From contig JAGWYI010000027.1 in assembly GCA_018969455.1 (NCBI GenBank), positions 1 to 15,932 on the forward strand: 15,932 bases of DNA, read 5' to 3'. Position numbers and translations under genes: made by a program. Positions 5,922 to 12,881 of this stretch are shown piece after piece (within the stretch, counting starts at the first letter, position 1; each line of letters starts with the position of its first letter). Below the pieces are notes generated by a model. That model saw only the letters and a program-made list of their open reading frames with translations, was not told the DNA's origin and made no database searches. This DNA comes from Bacteroidota bacterium (GTDB taxonomy: Bacteria; Bacteroidota; Bacteroidia; Chitinophagales; Saprospiraceae).

Positions 5922-6971
5922 ATGCCTCATTTGCTTATTACCGGCGGCGCCGGCTTTATCGGCTCTCATGTAGTGCGGTTGTTTGTACAGCGCTACCCGA
6001 ATTATACAATCATCAACCTCGATGCCCTTACGTATGCGGGCAATCTCGAAAACCTGCGCGACATTGAAAACGCGCCGAATTATGTTTTCGAGAAAGGCGA
6101 TATCACCGATGCTGCATTTCTTGATTCGCTTTTTGCCAAATACCCGTTCGAAGGCGTCATCCACCTTGCGGCTGAAAGCCATGTAGATCGCTCCATCACC
6201 AATCCACTCGCTTTTGTTGAGACCAATGTAATGGGTACGGTAAATTTGTTGCATGCGGCGCGCAAATCATGGGGCAACCAGCTGGAAGGCAAGCGTTTTT
6301 ACCATGTTTCTACCGATGAAGTATACGGATCTTTGGGCGAAGAAGGCTTTTTTACCGAAGAAACACCTTACGACCCGCGTTCTCCGTATTCCGCTTCCAA
6401 AGCGAGCAGCGATCACTTTGTACGAGCCTGGTTTCATACCTATCATTTGCCGGTAGTCCTTTCCAATTGCAGCAACAATTACGGGCCCTATCATTTTCCC
6501 GAAAAACTGATTCCGCTGATGATCAGCAACATCAAGGAAGGAAAGTCGTTGCCTGTATATGGCGATGGAAAATACACCCGCGACTGGCTGTGGGTGAAAG
6601 ACCACGCCGAGGCGATCGACACCATTTTCCACAAAGGACGGATCGGAGAAACCTACAACATCGGTGGCAACAACGAATGGAAAAACATAGATCTGGTAGA
6701 GAAAATCTGCGACATCATGGATGAATTGCTGGGAAAACCACAAGGCACATCGCGTACGCTCATTACTTTTGTAAAAGACCGACCCGGGCACGACCGCCGC
6801 TACGCCATAGATGCCTCCAAATTGCGCGATGAACTCGGCTGGGAACCAACGGTAAAATCGGAGGAGGGGTTTCGCGCGACCGCGCAATGGTACCTTGACA
6901 ACGAATCCTGGCTCGAACAGGTGCGGTCTGGCGCCTACCAGCAATATTATGCAGCACAATACGGCCAGTAA
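5922..6971 (+). CDS. rfbB: dTDP-glucose 4,6-dehydratase
   Basis: This enzyme (RmlB) converts dTDP-glucose to dTDP-4-keto-6-deoxyglucose with NAD+, the second step of dTDP-L-rhamnose and related deoxysugar synthesis. The 349-residue length is normal for the family. Visible motifs are GGAGFIG (8-14), LDALTYAGNLENL (33-45), HLAAESHVDRSI (81-92), the catalytic Thr131-Asp132-Glu133 in STDEVYGSLG, Tyr156-SAS-Lys160, SNNYGPYHFPEKLIPL (184-199) and the C-terminal RPGHDRRYAID (287-297). The Thr-Asp-Glu triad separates it from 4-epimerases. It follows the UDP-glucuronate decarboxylase gene by 51 bp. The other Rml genes (A, C, D) are not in the window, so the final sugar cannot be told. Its stop is 8 bp from the stop of the convergent rhodanese gene, and I see no terminator in that gap. 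Confidence 0.97.
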   Translation: MPHLLITGGAGFIGSHVVRLFVQRYPNYTIINLDALTYAGNLENLRDIENAPNYVFEKGDITDAAFLDSLFAKYPFEGVIHLAAESHVDRSITNPLAFVETNVMGTVNLLHAARKSWGNQLEGKRFYHVSTDEVYGSLGEEGFFTEETPYDPRSPYSASKASSDHFVRAWFHTYHLPVVLSNCSNNYGPYHFPEKLIPLMISNIKEGKSLPVYGDGKYTRDWLWVKDHAEAIDTIFHKGRIGETYNIGGNNEWKNIDLVEKICDIMDELLGKPQGTSRTLITFVKDRPGHDRRYAIDASKLRDELGWEPTVKSEEGFRATAQWYLDNESWLEQVRSGAYQQYYAAQYGQ

Positions 6972-6979
6972 GGGGCCTA

Positions 6980-7480
6980 TTATTCGTAAACTTTCTTGCC
7001 TTTTTGCAGCCAAATGCCCCATTTGGGGTCAAAAGCATGTACTTCTTCGGTACGGCCAGCGGCGTTGACCACGGGCTGGCCCTGGTTAACCCATTCGAAA
7101 ATGCCGCCATACAGGTTTGACACATCGGTATAACCCTGCGCACGCAGGCGCTCGGCAATCTTTTCGCTCCGGTATCCGACCGAGCAGTACACTATAATTG
7201 GCTGATTTTTGGGTACGCCTGCCAATGCGTTCAGATCAAAATGATCATATCCGCAAAAAATGGCATTGGGCAGGTGGCTGACTTCATATTCCCTGGGTTC
7301 GCGCGCGTCGGCGAACACGACTTGCGTGTTTTTTTTCGAGGCCTTTTGCACTGTTATTTCGGGGACCGAATGTTGAAGCAAACCCAGGAGCATGGCGCGA
7401 TAGGCGGCACTTTTAACTTGCCCAAAACAAGCTATAGCCAAAAACAGCAAACCTGCGAGGCAAAACAGCCATTTTTTCAT
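6980..7480 (-). CDS. Exported single-domain rhodanese-like protein
   Basis: This 166-residue protein begins with MKK and a hydrophobic segment (4-20). Cys18 in FLAIACFGQ could be a poor lipobox; cleavage by signal peptidase I after FG is equally possible. The rhodanese domain spans about 42-135: FADAREPREYEVSHLPNA (56-73), the active-site loop CSVGYRS (Cys99-Ser105) and LYGGIFEWVNQGQPVV (123-138). The catalytic Cys and Arg are present, so sulfurtransferase or persulfide-carrying activity in the cell envelope is plausible; the sulfur donor and acceptor are unknown. The last 25 residues extend beyond the usual domain. It is convergent with the dehydratase gene (8 bp between stops) and has a candidate -7 box at 7512-7519, so it is probably transcribed alone. 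Confidence 0.9.
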   Translation of the reverse strand: MKKWLFCLAGLLFLAIACFGQVKSAAYRAMLLGLLQHSVPEITVQKASKKNTQVVFADAREPREYEVSHLPNAIFCGYDHFDLNALAGVPKNQPIIVYCSVGYRSEKIAERLRAQGYTDVSNLYGGIFEWVNQGQPVVNAAGRTEEVHAFDPKWGIWLQKGKKVYE

Positions 7481-7511
7481 AGAAAATCAACCAGAAAGAA
7501 GAGAGAGCAGG

Positions 7512-7519
7512 CAAATTTA
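7512..7519 (-). promoter_or_regulatory. -7 promoter element of the rhodanese gene
   Basis: On the minus strand this reads TAAATTTG, a match to TAnnTTTG, 32 bp before the rhodanese ATG. No -33 TTTG is evident at the usual distance; the position is instead occupied by the GC-rich hairpin at 7531-7561. Confidence 0.4.
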
Positions 7520-7530
7520 AAAAACTTGCA

Positions 7531-7561
7531 CCCGGCGCAGCGTTTATTTTGCTGCGCCGGG
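7531..7561 (-). terminator. Strong GC-rich hairpin, possible second terminator
   Basis: CCCGGCGCAGC (7531-7541) and GCTGCGCCGGG (7551-7561) form a perfect 11-bp stem with a nine-base loop. On the minus strand it is followed after five bases by a run of six T, suggesting a backup terminator for the prs transcript or readthrough protection for the rhodanese promoter just beyond. The plus strand lacks a T-run. Confidence 0.5.
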
Positions 7562-7625
7562 CGAGTAACCGAAGGAAAGCGCGAGGGCCCGGATAAAAAG
7601 CGGTGGATTATAAGAAACTGTTTTT

Positions 7626-7663
7626 AAAAAAAATCCTACTGCCAGAAGGGAAAGCAGTAGGAT
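7626..7663 (-). terminator. Rho-independent terminator of prs
   Basis: On the minus strand ATCCTACTGC and GCAGTAGGAT (7663-7654 and 7642-7633) form a perfect 10-bp stem with an 11-base loop, directly followed by seven T (7632-7626). It lies about 110 bp beyond the prs stop codon. Confidence 0.8.
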
Positions 7664-7771
7664 AATAAAACATACTATGAGAAAACTTGATCCGAAGGTA
7701 ACGCCTCGCAGGCGCTCCTTGCAAGATACATTTATGGAACGGCAGAAAACAGCGGAAAACGGTGCTGCTTC

Positions 7772-8701
7772 TTAGGGATGGAATAAAGCCGAAATGGATT
7801 TATGCTCAACCGTATTGCGGATGGCCCGTGCAAAAAGGTTGGCAGTTGAAAGCACCTTGATTTTCTCGGAATCGCGTTTGAGTGGAATCGTATCACAAAC
7901 GATCAATTCGGTCAGTTGAGAGTTTTCCACGTTTTCGTATGCTTTTCCCGACAGAACCGGATGGGTACAAATGGCGCGTACCGAGCGTGCGCCTTTTTCG
8001 ATCAGGGCATCGGCGGCTTTGCAGAGGGTGCCTGCGGTATCCACCAGGTCGTCGACCAAAACCACATCGCAGCCTTTTACATCACCAATCACCGTCATTT
8101 CAGCCACTTCATTGGCCTTGGTGCGGTATTTGTCGCAAATAACCAGGTCGCGTTTGAAATGTTTGGCATAAGTACGGGCTCTCTTTACGCCGCCAACATC
8201 GGGGCTGGCGAAAATGGTATTCGACATGTCCTGCTCGGTGAGATAAGGGATGTAAATGGCTTCCGAACGCAGGTGATCCATCGGGATATCGAAAAAGCCC
8301 TGCACCTGGTCGGCATGGAGGTCCATGGTCATGATTCGGTTTACACCAGAAACCGTGAGCAGGTTGGCCATCAATTTGGCGCTGATGGGTACCCGGGGTT
8401 TGTCTTTCCGATCCTGGCGGGCGTATCCGAAATAGGGGATAACAGCCGTAATGTAGCCTGCGGATGCGCGTTTGGCCGTATCAATCCAGAGGAGAAGTTC
8501 CACCAGATTGTCGTGCGGTTGACAGGTACTTTGAATGAAAAAAGTAAAGGAGCCCCTGATGCTTTCATTGATGATGGTTTGCATTTCGCCGTCGCTGAAA
8601 CGGGCAAGGGATTTGTCTCCCAGTGGGGCATCGTAATAATGGGCAATCTGAGCGGCCAACGCTTCGGAGGCCGTACAGGAAAATAACTTGACTTCGGGCA
8701 T
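7772..8701 (-). CDS. prs: Ribose-phosphate pyrophosphokinase (PRPP synthetase)
   Basis: Prs transfers pyrophosphate from ATP to ribose 5-phosphate, giving PRPP for purine, pyrimidine, NAD, histidine and tryptophan synthesis. The 309-residue product has FSDGE (35-39), the ATP-binding loop FGYARQDRK followed by PISAKLMANLL (91-99, 105-115), the metal-binding DLHADQVQGFF (127-137, His129) and the PRPP-binding loop VLVDDLVDTAGT (214-225). The frame is open back to an ATG at 8875, but the start at 8699-8701 (MPEVKLFS) gives the normal family length, and a TAnnTTTG element lies between the two starts. It is divergent from the M36 protease gene and ends with a strong terminator at 7626-7663. Core housekeeping gene with no sign of damage. 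Confidence 0.97.
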   Translation of the reverse strand: MPEVKLFSCTASEALAAQIAHYYDAPLGDKSLARFSDGEMQTIINESIRGSFTFFIQSTCQPHDNLVELLLWIDTAKRASAGYITAVIPYFGYARQDRKDKPRVPISAKLMANLLTVSGVNRIMTMDLHADQVQGFFDIPMDHLRSEAIYIPYLTEQDMSNTIFASPDVGGVKRARTYAKHFKRDLVICDKYRTKANEVAEMTVIGDVKGCDVVLVDDLVDTAGTLCKAADALIEKGARSVRAICTHPVLSGKAYENVENSQLTELIVCDTIPLKRDSEKIKVLSTANLFARAIRNTVEHKSISALFHP

Positions 8702-8765
8702 GATTCGGCGCCTTTGGGCGGCAGTTAATAAGATAAAATTCGATCTGAAATCCTCGCTTGTGGCG

Positions 8766-8773
8766 CAAAGGTA
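8766..8773 (-). promoter_or_regulatory. -7 promoter element of prs
   Basis: On the minus strand the sequence is TACCTTTG, an exact TAnnTTTG match about 65 bp before the prs ATG. A TTTG (8800-8797 on the minus strand) lies 23 bases upstream, slightly further than the usual 19-21. Confidence 0.5.
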
Positions 8774-8906
8774 GCAGAACCAGCCGTCAATTAAAGCAAA
8801 TGACCAGCGAAAAGTATAACGCCCCGTTTTCTTTTTTACAAAACACGCTTTTTGCAATTCTGCAACAAATTGCAAGCTTCGCGCAGAAGAACATCTTCAA
8901 CCTAAT

Positions 8907-8914
8907 TACCTTTG
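8907..8914 (+). promoter_or_regulatory. -7 promoter element of the M36 protease gene
   Basis: TACCTTTG matches TAnnTTTG and is identical to the prs element on the other strand. It lies 71 bp before the ATG at 8986. No TTTG is seen at -33, so the assignment rests on the -7 box and position. Confidence 0.4.
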
Positions 8915-8985
8915 GCGTTCTCCCCAAATCCTGTTCAAATATTTTTACCGAATATCATTGTCAAATTCAAACTTTTGTCTGTCAA

Positions 8986-11900
8986 ATGAACCGACAATTT
9001 CTCCTTGTATGCTGCCTTGCCTGTTTGAGCATCGCTGCCATGGCGCAACCTGCACGCACCCCACGCGATCGTGCGCTCGAGTTTTTACGCGAAGTTCCTG
9101 CACGGTTTCAACTTTCTGCTGCTGATGTAGCCGATGTGCGGGTAACCAACGAATATGTCTCTTCCCACAACGGGATCACTCATGTTTGGCTTCAGCAACA
9201 ATACCACGGCATTCCGGTATTTAATGCGCTTTTCGGACTCCATGTAAAACCCAATGGTGAAGTATTGCACCTGGGCCATCGGTTTGTGGCAGATCTCGAC
9301 CGGAGAATCAATACCCAATTGCCTGCCCTGAGCGCTGCGCGCGCGCTGGAATTGGCCATGCGGCAGTTGGGACTTGAGGCCGAAATGCCTGCACTCCGGC
9401 AGAAAATAAACGATCAAAACTTCATCTTTGAAGGCGGAAAGGTTTCCAAATCCCCAATTACAGTGTCTGTCTGCTTCCAACCGCTCAACAAGGGCGAGGT
9501 AAAATTGGCCTGGACCATGGTAATTGCTCCTTTGGAGGGTTCTGATGTGTGGAACTTGCGGGTGGATGCACTCACCGGTTCGGTGCTGGATAAAATCAAT
9601 CAAACCGTATATTGCAAAGCGCCCGACGCAATTATTGCAGGCAGCGATTGTGAAGATGGAACCGTTTCGCTTGAAACTCCGCGCACGCAAGGGCAATTGG
9701 GTGCAACAGAAACCTACAACGTCTTTGCGTTCCCGGCCGAAAGCCCCGCTCACGGCAACCGCGTATTGCTCAGCAACCCGGCCGACCTCAACGCCTCTCC
9801 GTTTGGGTGGCTTGATGACAACGGAGTAGATGGACCGGAATATACCTATACACGCGGCAACAACGTGTGGTCTTTTGATGACAGCGCCAGCGACAATACA
9901 CCCACTATTGCAGAATCGGCCGACGGCGGACCAAGCTATACTTTTAATTTTCCGTACGACCCCGATGCCGAACCTGCTGCCAACAAACTTGCTGCCATCA
10001 GCAATTTGTTTTATGTAAACAATTTTATACACGATTTTTCCTATAAATTCGGCTTCGATGAAGTTTCCGGAAACTTCCAGGCCAATAATTATGGCAAAAG
10101 CGGAAAAGGCGGTGATTATGTCCTGGCTCAAGCGCTGGATGGCAGCGGCACCGACAATGCCAATTTTTCTACCCCCGCAGATGGAGGCAACGGCTCCATG
10201 CAAATGTACACCTGGTCGCGCCAAGGCGGTAAAATTGTTACCGTAAATGCTCCGGGCGCCATTCTGGGTGCTTACAGCGCATCAAATGCAAGTTGGAGCC
10301 CCGGTACTGCCGTTACCAGCACCCCCGTTACAGGCGATGTAGTCATTGTAAACGATGGAACCCCAGAAGGCTCTTTGGGATGCGGTTCCTATACCGGTTT
10401 AAATGGCAAAATTGCCCTGATTGACCGCGGTGTTTGTGAATTCGGTTTAAAAGCACTCAATGCACAAAACGCCGGCGCCAAAGGATGTATAATTTGCAAT
10501 TTCGAAGACGGGACCATCAGCATGGCATCTGGCCAGGTAGGCAGTTCCGTAAATATTCCAGTGGTGATGATGGGAAAAGGCGATTGTGACAAACTCCGCC
10601 AATACGCAGGCGCAAGCCTCAATGTGTCCCTGGTGCAACCTGCTGTCACGGGCCCGGCATACCTCGATGGAGACTTCGACAATGGCATCATCGCACATGA
10701 ATACGGCCATGGAATTAGCAATCGCCTTACGGGCGGACCCGACAACGCCGGTTGCCTGGGTAACAACGAACAAATGGGTGAAGGCTGGAGCGATTTTATG
10801 TCGCTCGTTACAACCGTTAAAACAGGTGATGTAGGCGCTAAAAAACGGGGTGTAGGTACCTTTGTATTCCGCCAAGACAACGACGGACAAGGGATTCGCC
10901 GCTACCCCTATTCCACCGACATGAGCATCAACCCCATCACATTCTCAACCGTTGCAGAAAATACCGAAGTGCATGCACTGGGCGAAGTTTGGACGGCCAT
11001 GCTTTGGGATTTGTACTGGGCAATGGTGGAAAAATATGGTTTCGATCCAAGCTATACCGATAAAAATAGCGGAAACTACCGCGCAGTGCAATTGGTATTC
11101 GATGGCATGAAACTCCAACCTTGCAGCCCCGGCTTTCAAGACGGCCGCGATGCTATCATCTTAGCTGATAAAATTAATTACAACAGCGTAGATACCTGCC
11201 TGATTTCTTCCGTATTTGCACGACGCGGATTGGGATATTTCGCCACCCAGGGTAGCAGCAACAATGCCGCAGATGGCATTGAAAACTTCGACCCCATTCC
11301 AACCTGTGTGCGCGAATTGAAAATTGCCAAATCAACTTCAACGCCTACCGTAGATCCCAACGGTACCGTGGAAGTGCGCATTACCGTAACCAACCACAAG
11401 GCAGAAACCGTAACTGGTGTAATTGTAAGCGATGAATTGCCCGCAGGTCTCAATTTTGTGAGCGCAAGCAACGGCGGAACTGCCAGCAATGGTTTTGTTT
11501 TGTGGGATTTAGGCGCATTGCCTACCGGAACTGTTGTAAATCTATCCTATACAGCAAAAGTGGCCGATGGTGTAAAATCACTCTGTTACTACCGTGATCC
11601 GATGGATGATACCAACAATTGGTTCTCCGTTTCCATCGAAACCAACGGCTCTGATGAATATTTTGACATTCAAAATGCAGAGAAAAAAGTAGGAACCGGC
11701 GCATTTAAAGGCGCAGCAAGCACCACCGCATTCACCGATTTTACCCTCGAAAACGGCAACTTTATCACCGTTTTTGGCGCCAAACCGGTTTTCCGCTTTT
11801 GGCATAAGTTCAATACCGAAACAGGCGCCGATGCCGGCTTTATCGAAATTCAACGGGTAGACGACCCGAACGGGCGATGGGTTCGCCTCCCCGCCAATAA

Positions 11901-12501
11901 AATGTTGCGCAATCCTTACTCCGGCAAAGTTCAATATGGAACCTTTGCCATTCCATACCTGTATGGTTTTTCAGGAAACTCCGATTGGATACAATCCTAT
12001 GCCGATTTGAGCGATTACATCGGCAAAGACATTTACATCCGATTCCGTATGGGTACCGATAACAACAACGGACCCACCGGAGGCGCCTGGTATATTGATG
12101 AAGTAAGCCTGATCGATATGGTGAACTTCGAGCCTGTAGCCACTGTAGTTTCAGCACAAGGCGATAAAGCAAGTGCAGAACTCAAACAGGGAGGCATCAT
12201 CATCAATACCGATTGTGGCGTGGTAGCGGCAAATGAACCCAATCTTGCCAAACTCGAAATGACCTTGCAACCCAATCCCGCACAGGACGTTCTCAGTGTG
12301 AGTCTCAACCAGGCGCTGCAAGGACAAGTCCAAATCAGCCTGGTCAATCCGGAAGGCCGCGTGATTATCCAGCGAAAACTTGACAACTTTTACGAAGGAC
12401 AAATTGTTTCTTTCGATGTGCAACAAGTGCCGCAGGGCATGTATCTGGTTCGCCTGCAAAGCCAGGCAGGAACCACGGTGTCTAAAGTGGTGATTCACTA
12501 A
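8986..12501 (+). CDS. Secreted M36 (fungalysin-type) zinc metalloprotease with PA domain and type IX sorting signal
   Basis: The 1171-residue product starts at MNRQF; the frame is open back to 8758, but only this start gives a signal peptide (1-20, cleavage AMA before Gln21). In order: an FTP/PepSY-type propeptide (about 40-220); an M36 catalytic region interrupted by a PA domain (about 420-550, with GKIALIDRGVCEFGLKAL); the zinc site HEYGH (His571, Glu572, His575) with third ligand Glu599 in GEGWSDF; a DUF11/CARDB-like domain (about 777-862, VTNHKAETVTGVIVSDELP); a jelly-roll domain resembling MAM or carbohydrate-binding modules (about 870-1040, ending GGAWYIDEVSLID); and a type A sorting domain (about 1090-1171, LQPNPAQDVL to SKVVIH). 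It is therefore exported by Sec and then the type IX system, and probably degrades extracellular protein. A strong terminator follows. It is a stand-alone gene, divergent from prs. Confidence 0.95.
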   Translation: MNRQFLLVCCLACLSIAAMAQPARTPRDRALEFLREVPARFQLSAADVADVRVTNEYVSSHNGITHVWLQQQYHGIPVFNALFGLHVKPNGEVLHLGHRFVADLDRRINTQLPALSAARALELAMRQLGLEAEMPALRQKINDQNFIFEGGKVSKSPITVSVCFQPLNKGEVKLAWTMVIAPLEGSDVWNLRVDALTGSVLDKINQTVYCKAPDAIIAGSDCEDGTVSLETPRTQGQLGATETYNVFAFPAESPAHGNRVLLSNPADLNASPFGWLDDNGVDGPEYTYTRGNNVWSFDDSASDNTPTIAESADGGPSYTFNFPYDPDAEPAANKLAAISNLFYVNNFIHDFSYKFGFDEVSGNFQANNYGKSGKGGDYVLAQALDGSGTDNANFSTPADGGNGSMQMYTWSRQGGKIVTVNAPGAILGAYSASNASWSPGTAVTSTPVTGDVVIVNDGTPEGSLGCGSYTGLNGKIALIDRGVCEFGLKALNAQNAGAKGCIICNFEDGTISMASGQVGSSVNIPVVMMGKGDCDKLRQYAGASLNVSLVQPAVTGPAYLDGDFDNGIIAHEYGHGISNRLTGGPDNAGCLGNNEQMGEGWSDFMSLVTTVKTGDVGAKKRGVGTFVFRQDNDGQGIRRYPYSTDMSINPITFSTVAENTEVHALGEVWTAMLWDLYWAMVEKYGFDPSYTDKNSGNYRAVQLVFDGMKLQPCSPGFQDGRDAIILADKINYNSVDTCLISSVFARRGLGYFATQGSSNNAADGIENFDPIPTCVRELKIAKSTSTPTVDPNGTVEVRITVTNHKAETVTGVIVSDELPAGLNFVSASNGGTASNGFVLWDLGALPTGTVVNLSYTAKVADGVKSLCYYRDPMDDTNNWFSVSIETNGSDEYFDIQNAEKKVGTGAFKGAASTTAFTDFTLENGNFITVFGAKPVFRFWHKFNTETGADAGFIEIQRVDDPNGRWVRLPANKMLRNPYSGKVQYGTFAIPYLYGFSGNSDWIQSYADLSDYIGKDIYIRFRMGTDNNNGPTGGAWYIDEVSLIDMVNFEPVATVVSAQGDKASAELKQGGIIINTDCGVVAANEPNLAKLEMTLQPNPAQDVLSVSLNQALQGQVQISLVNPEGRVIIQRKLDNFYEGQIVSFDVQQVPQGMYLVRLQSQAGTTVSKVVIH

Positions 12502-12524
12502 ACTTTAGATGCATTCATCAAAAA

Positions 12525-12562
12525 GTCCGCAAACACTGAAAAGGTTTGCGGGCTTTTTTTTT
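12525..12562 (+). terminator. Rho-independent terminator of the M36 protease gene
   Basis: GTCCGCAAAC (12525-12534) pairs with GTTTGCGGGC (12544-12553), ten pairs including one G-T, around a nine-base loop, followed by nine T. It starts 23 bp after the stop codon. Confidence 0.92.
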
Positions 12563-12881
12563 ACCAATCGCCAAATCAAGGTACTATCTTCGCAAGGCCA
12601 GGTAAAGACAATGATCGCACCACGTATACATGAAAAATTGGCAGTAGAACAGGAGGGAGCGCCATTTTGACGATCAAATTTTATTAAACCTGCCATTTTT
12701 GCATTAAATGAAACAATTGTAGAACTTGGAAACAGATTTGCAGAATGCCTATTTGCTGCACACCGCCTGATAAACAGCATTCTTTGTCATGCTTTGCCCT
12801 GATTGACAATGATTTGGGCATTATTCCAGGCATAAAGGCGCGCAGCGTGAATGATAAAATCCCCAAACATTTAAACATAGT
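12563..12881. other. 319-bp leader region upstream of clpB
   Basis: No convincing gene is present. TATCTTCG (12584-12591) is one base from TAnnTTTG and could be a distant promoter. A 19-codon frame (12611-12670, starting MIAPRIHEKL) follows it and ends at TGA; it may be a leader peptide, a gene remnant or chance. No heat-shock CIRCE repeat or terminator is seen. The last 40 bases are AT-rich with no clear Shine-Dalgarno before ATG 12882. Confidence 0.5.

Noticed and set aside
5277..6254. Minus-strand open frame (325 codons) spanning the two sugar-nucleotide genes
   Set aside because: It covers the catalytic regions of both enzymes in antisense and crosses their intergenic gap; it arises from codon bias.
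6267..7022. Minus-strand open frame overlapping the dehydratase and rhodanese genes
   Set aside because: It is antisense to the dehydratase and out of frame with the rhodanese, with no family features.
7677..7775. Plus-strand 32-codon ORF (MRKLDPKVTPRRRS...) between two minus-strand genes, overlapping the prs stop by four bases
   Set aside because: The length is within chance expectation, there is no promoter, and the product is unlike any known family; not strong enough to call.
8702..8875. 58-residue N-terminal extension of PRPP synthetase
   Set aside because: The family starts at the KLFS segment, and a promoter -7 element lies inside the extension.
9085..10224. Long minus-strand open frame (379 codons) inside the M36 protease gene
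   Set aside because: It is antisense to a protein with clear domains and motifs; its translation has no recognisable family.
12505..12780. Minus-strand 91-codon frame between the M36 gene and clpB
   Set aside because: It runs through the M36 terminator in antisense and has no coding character.
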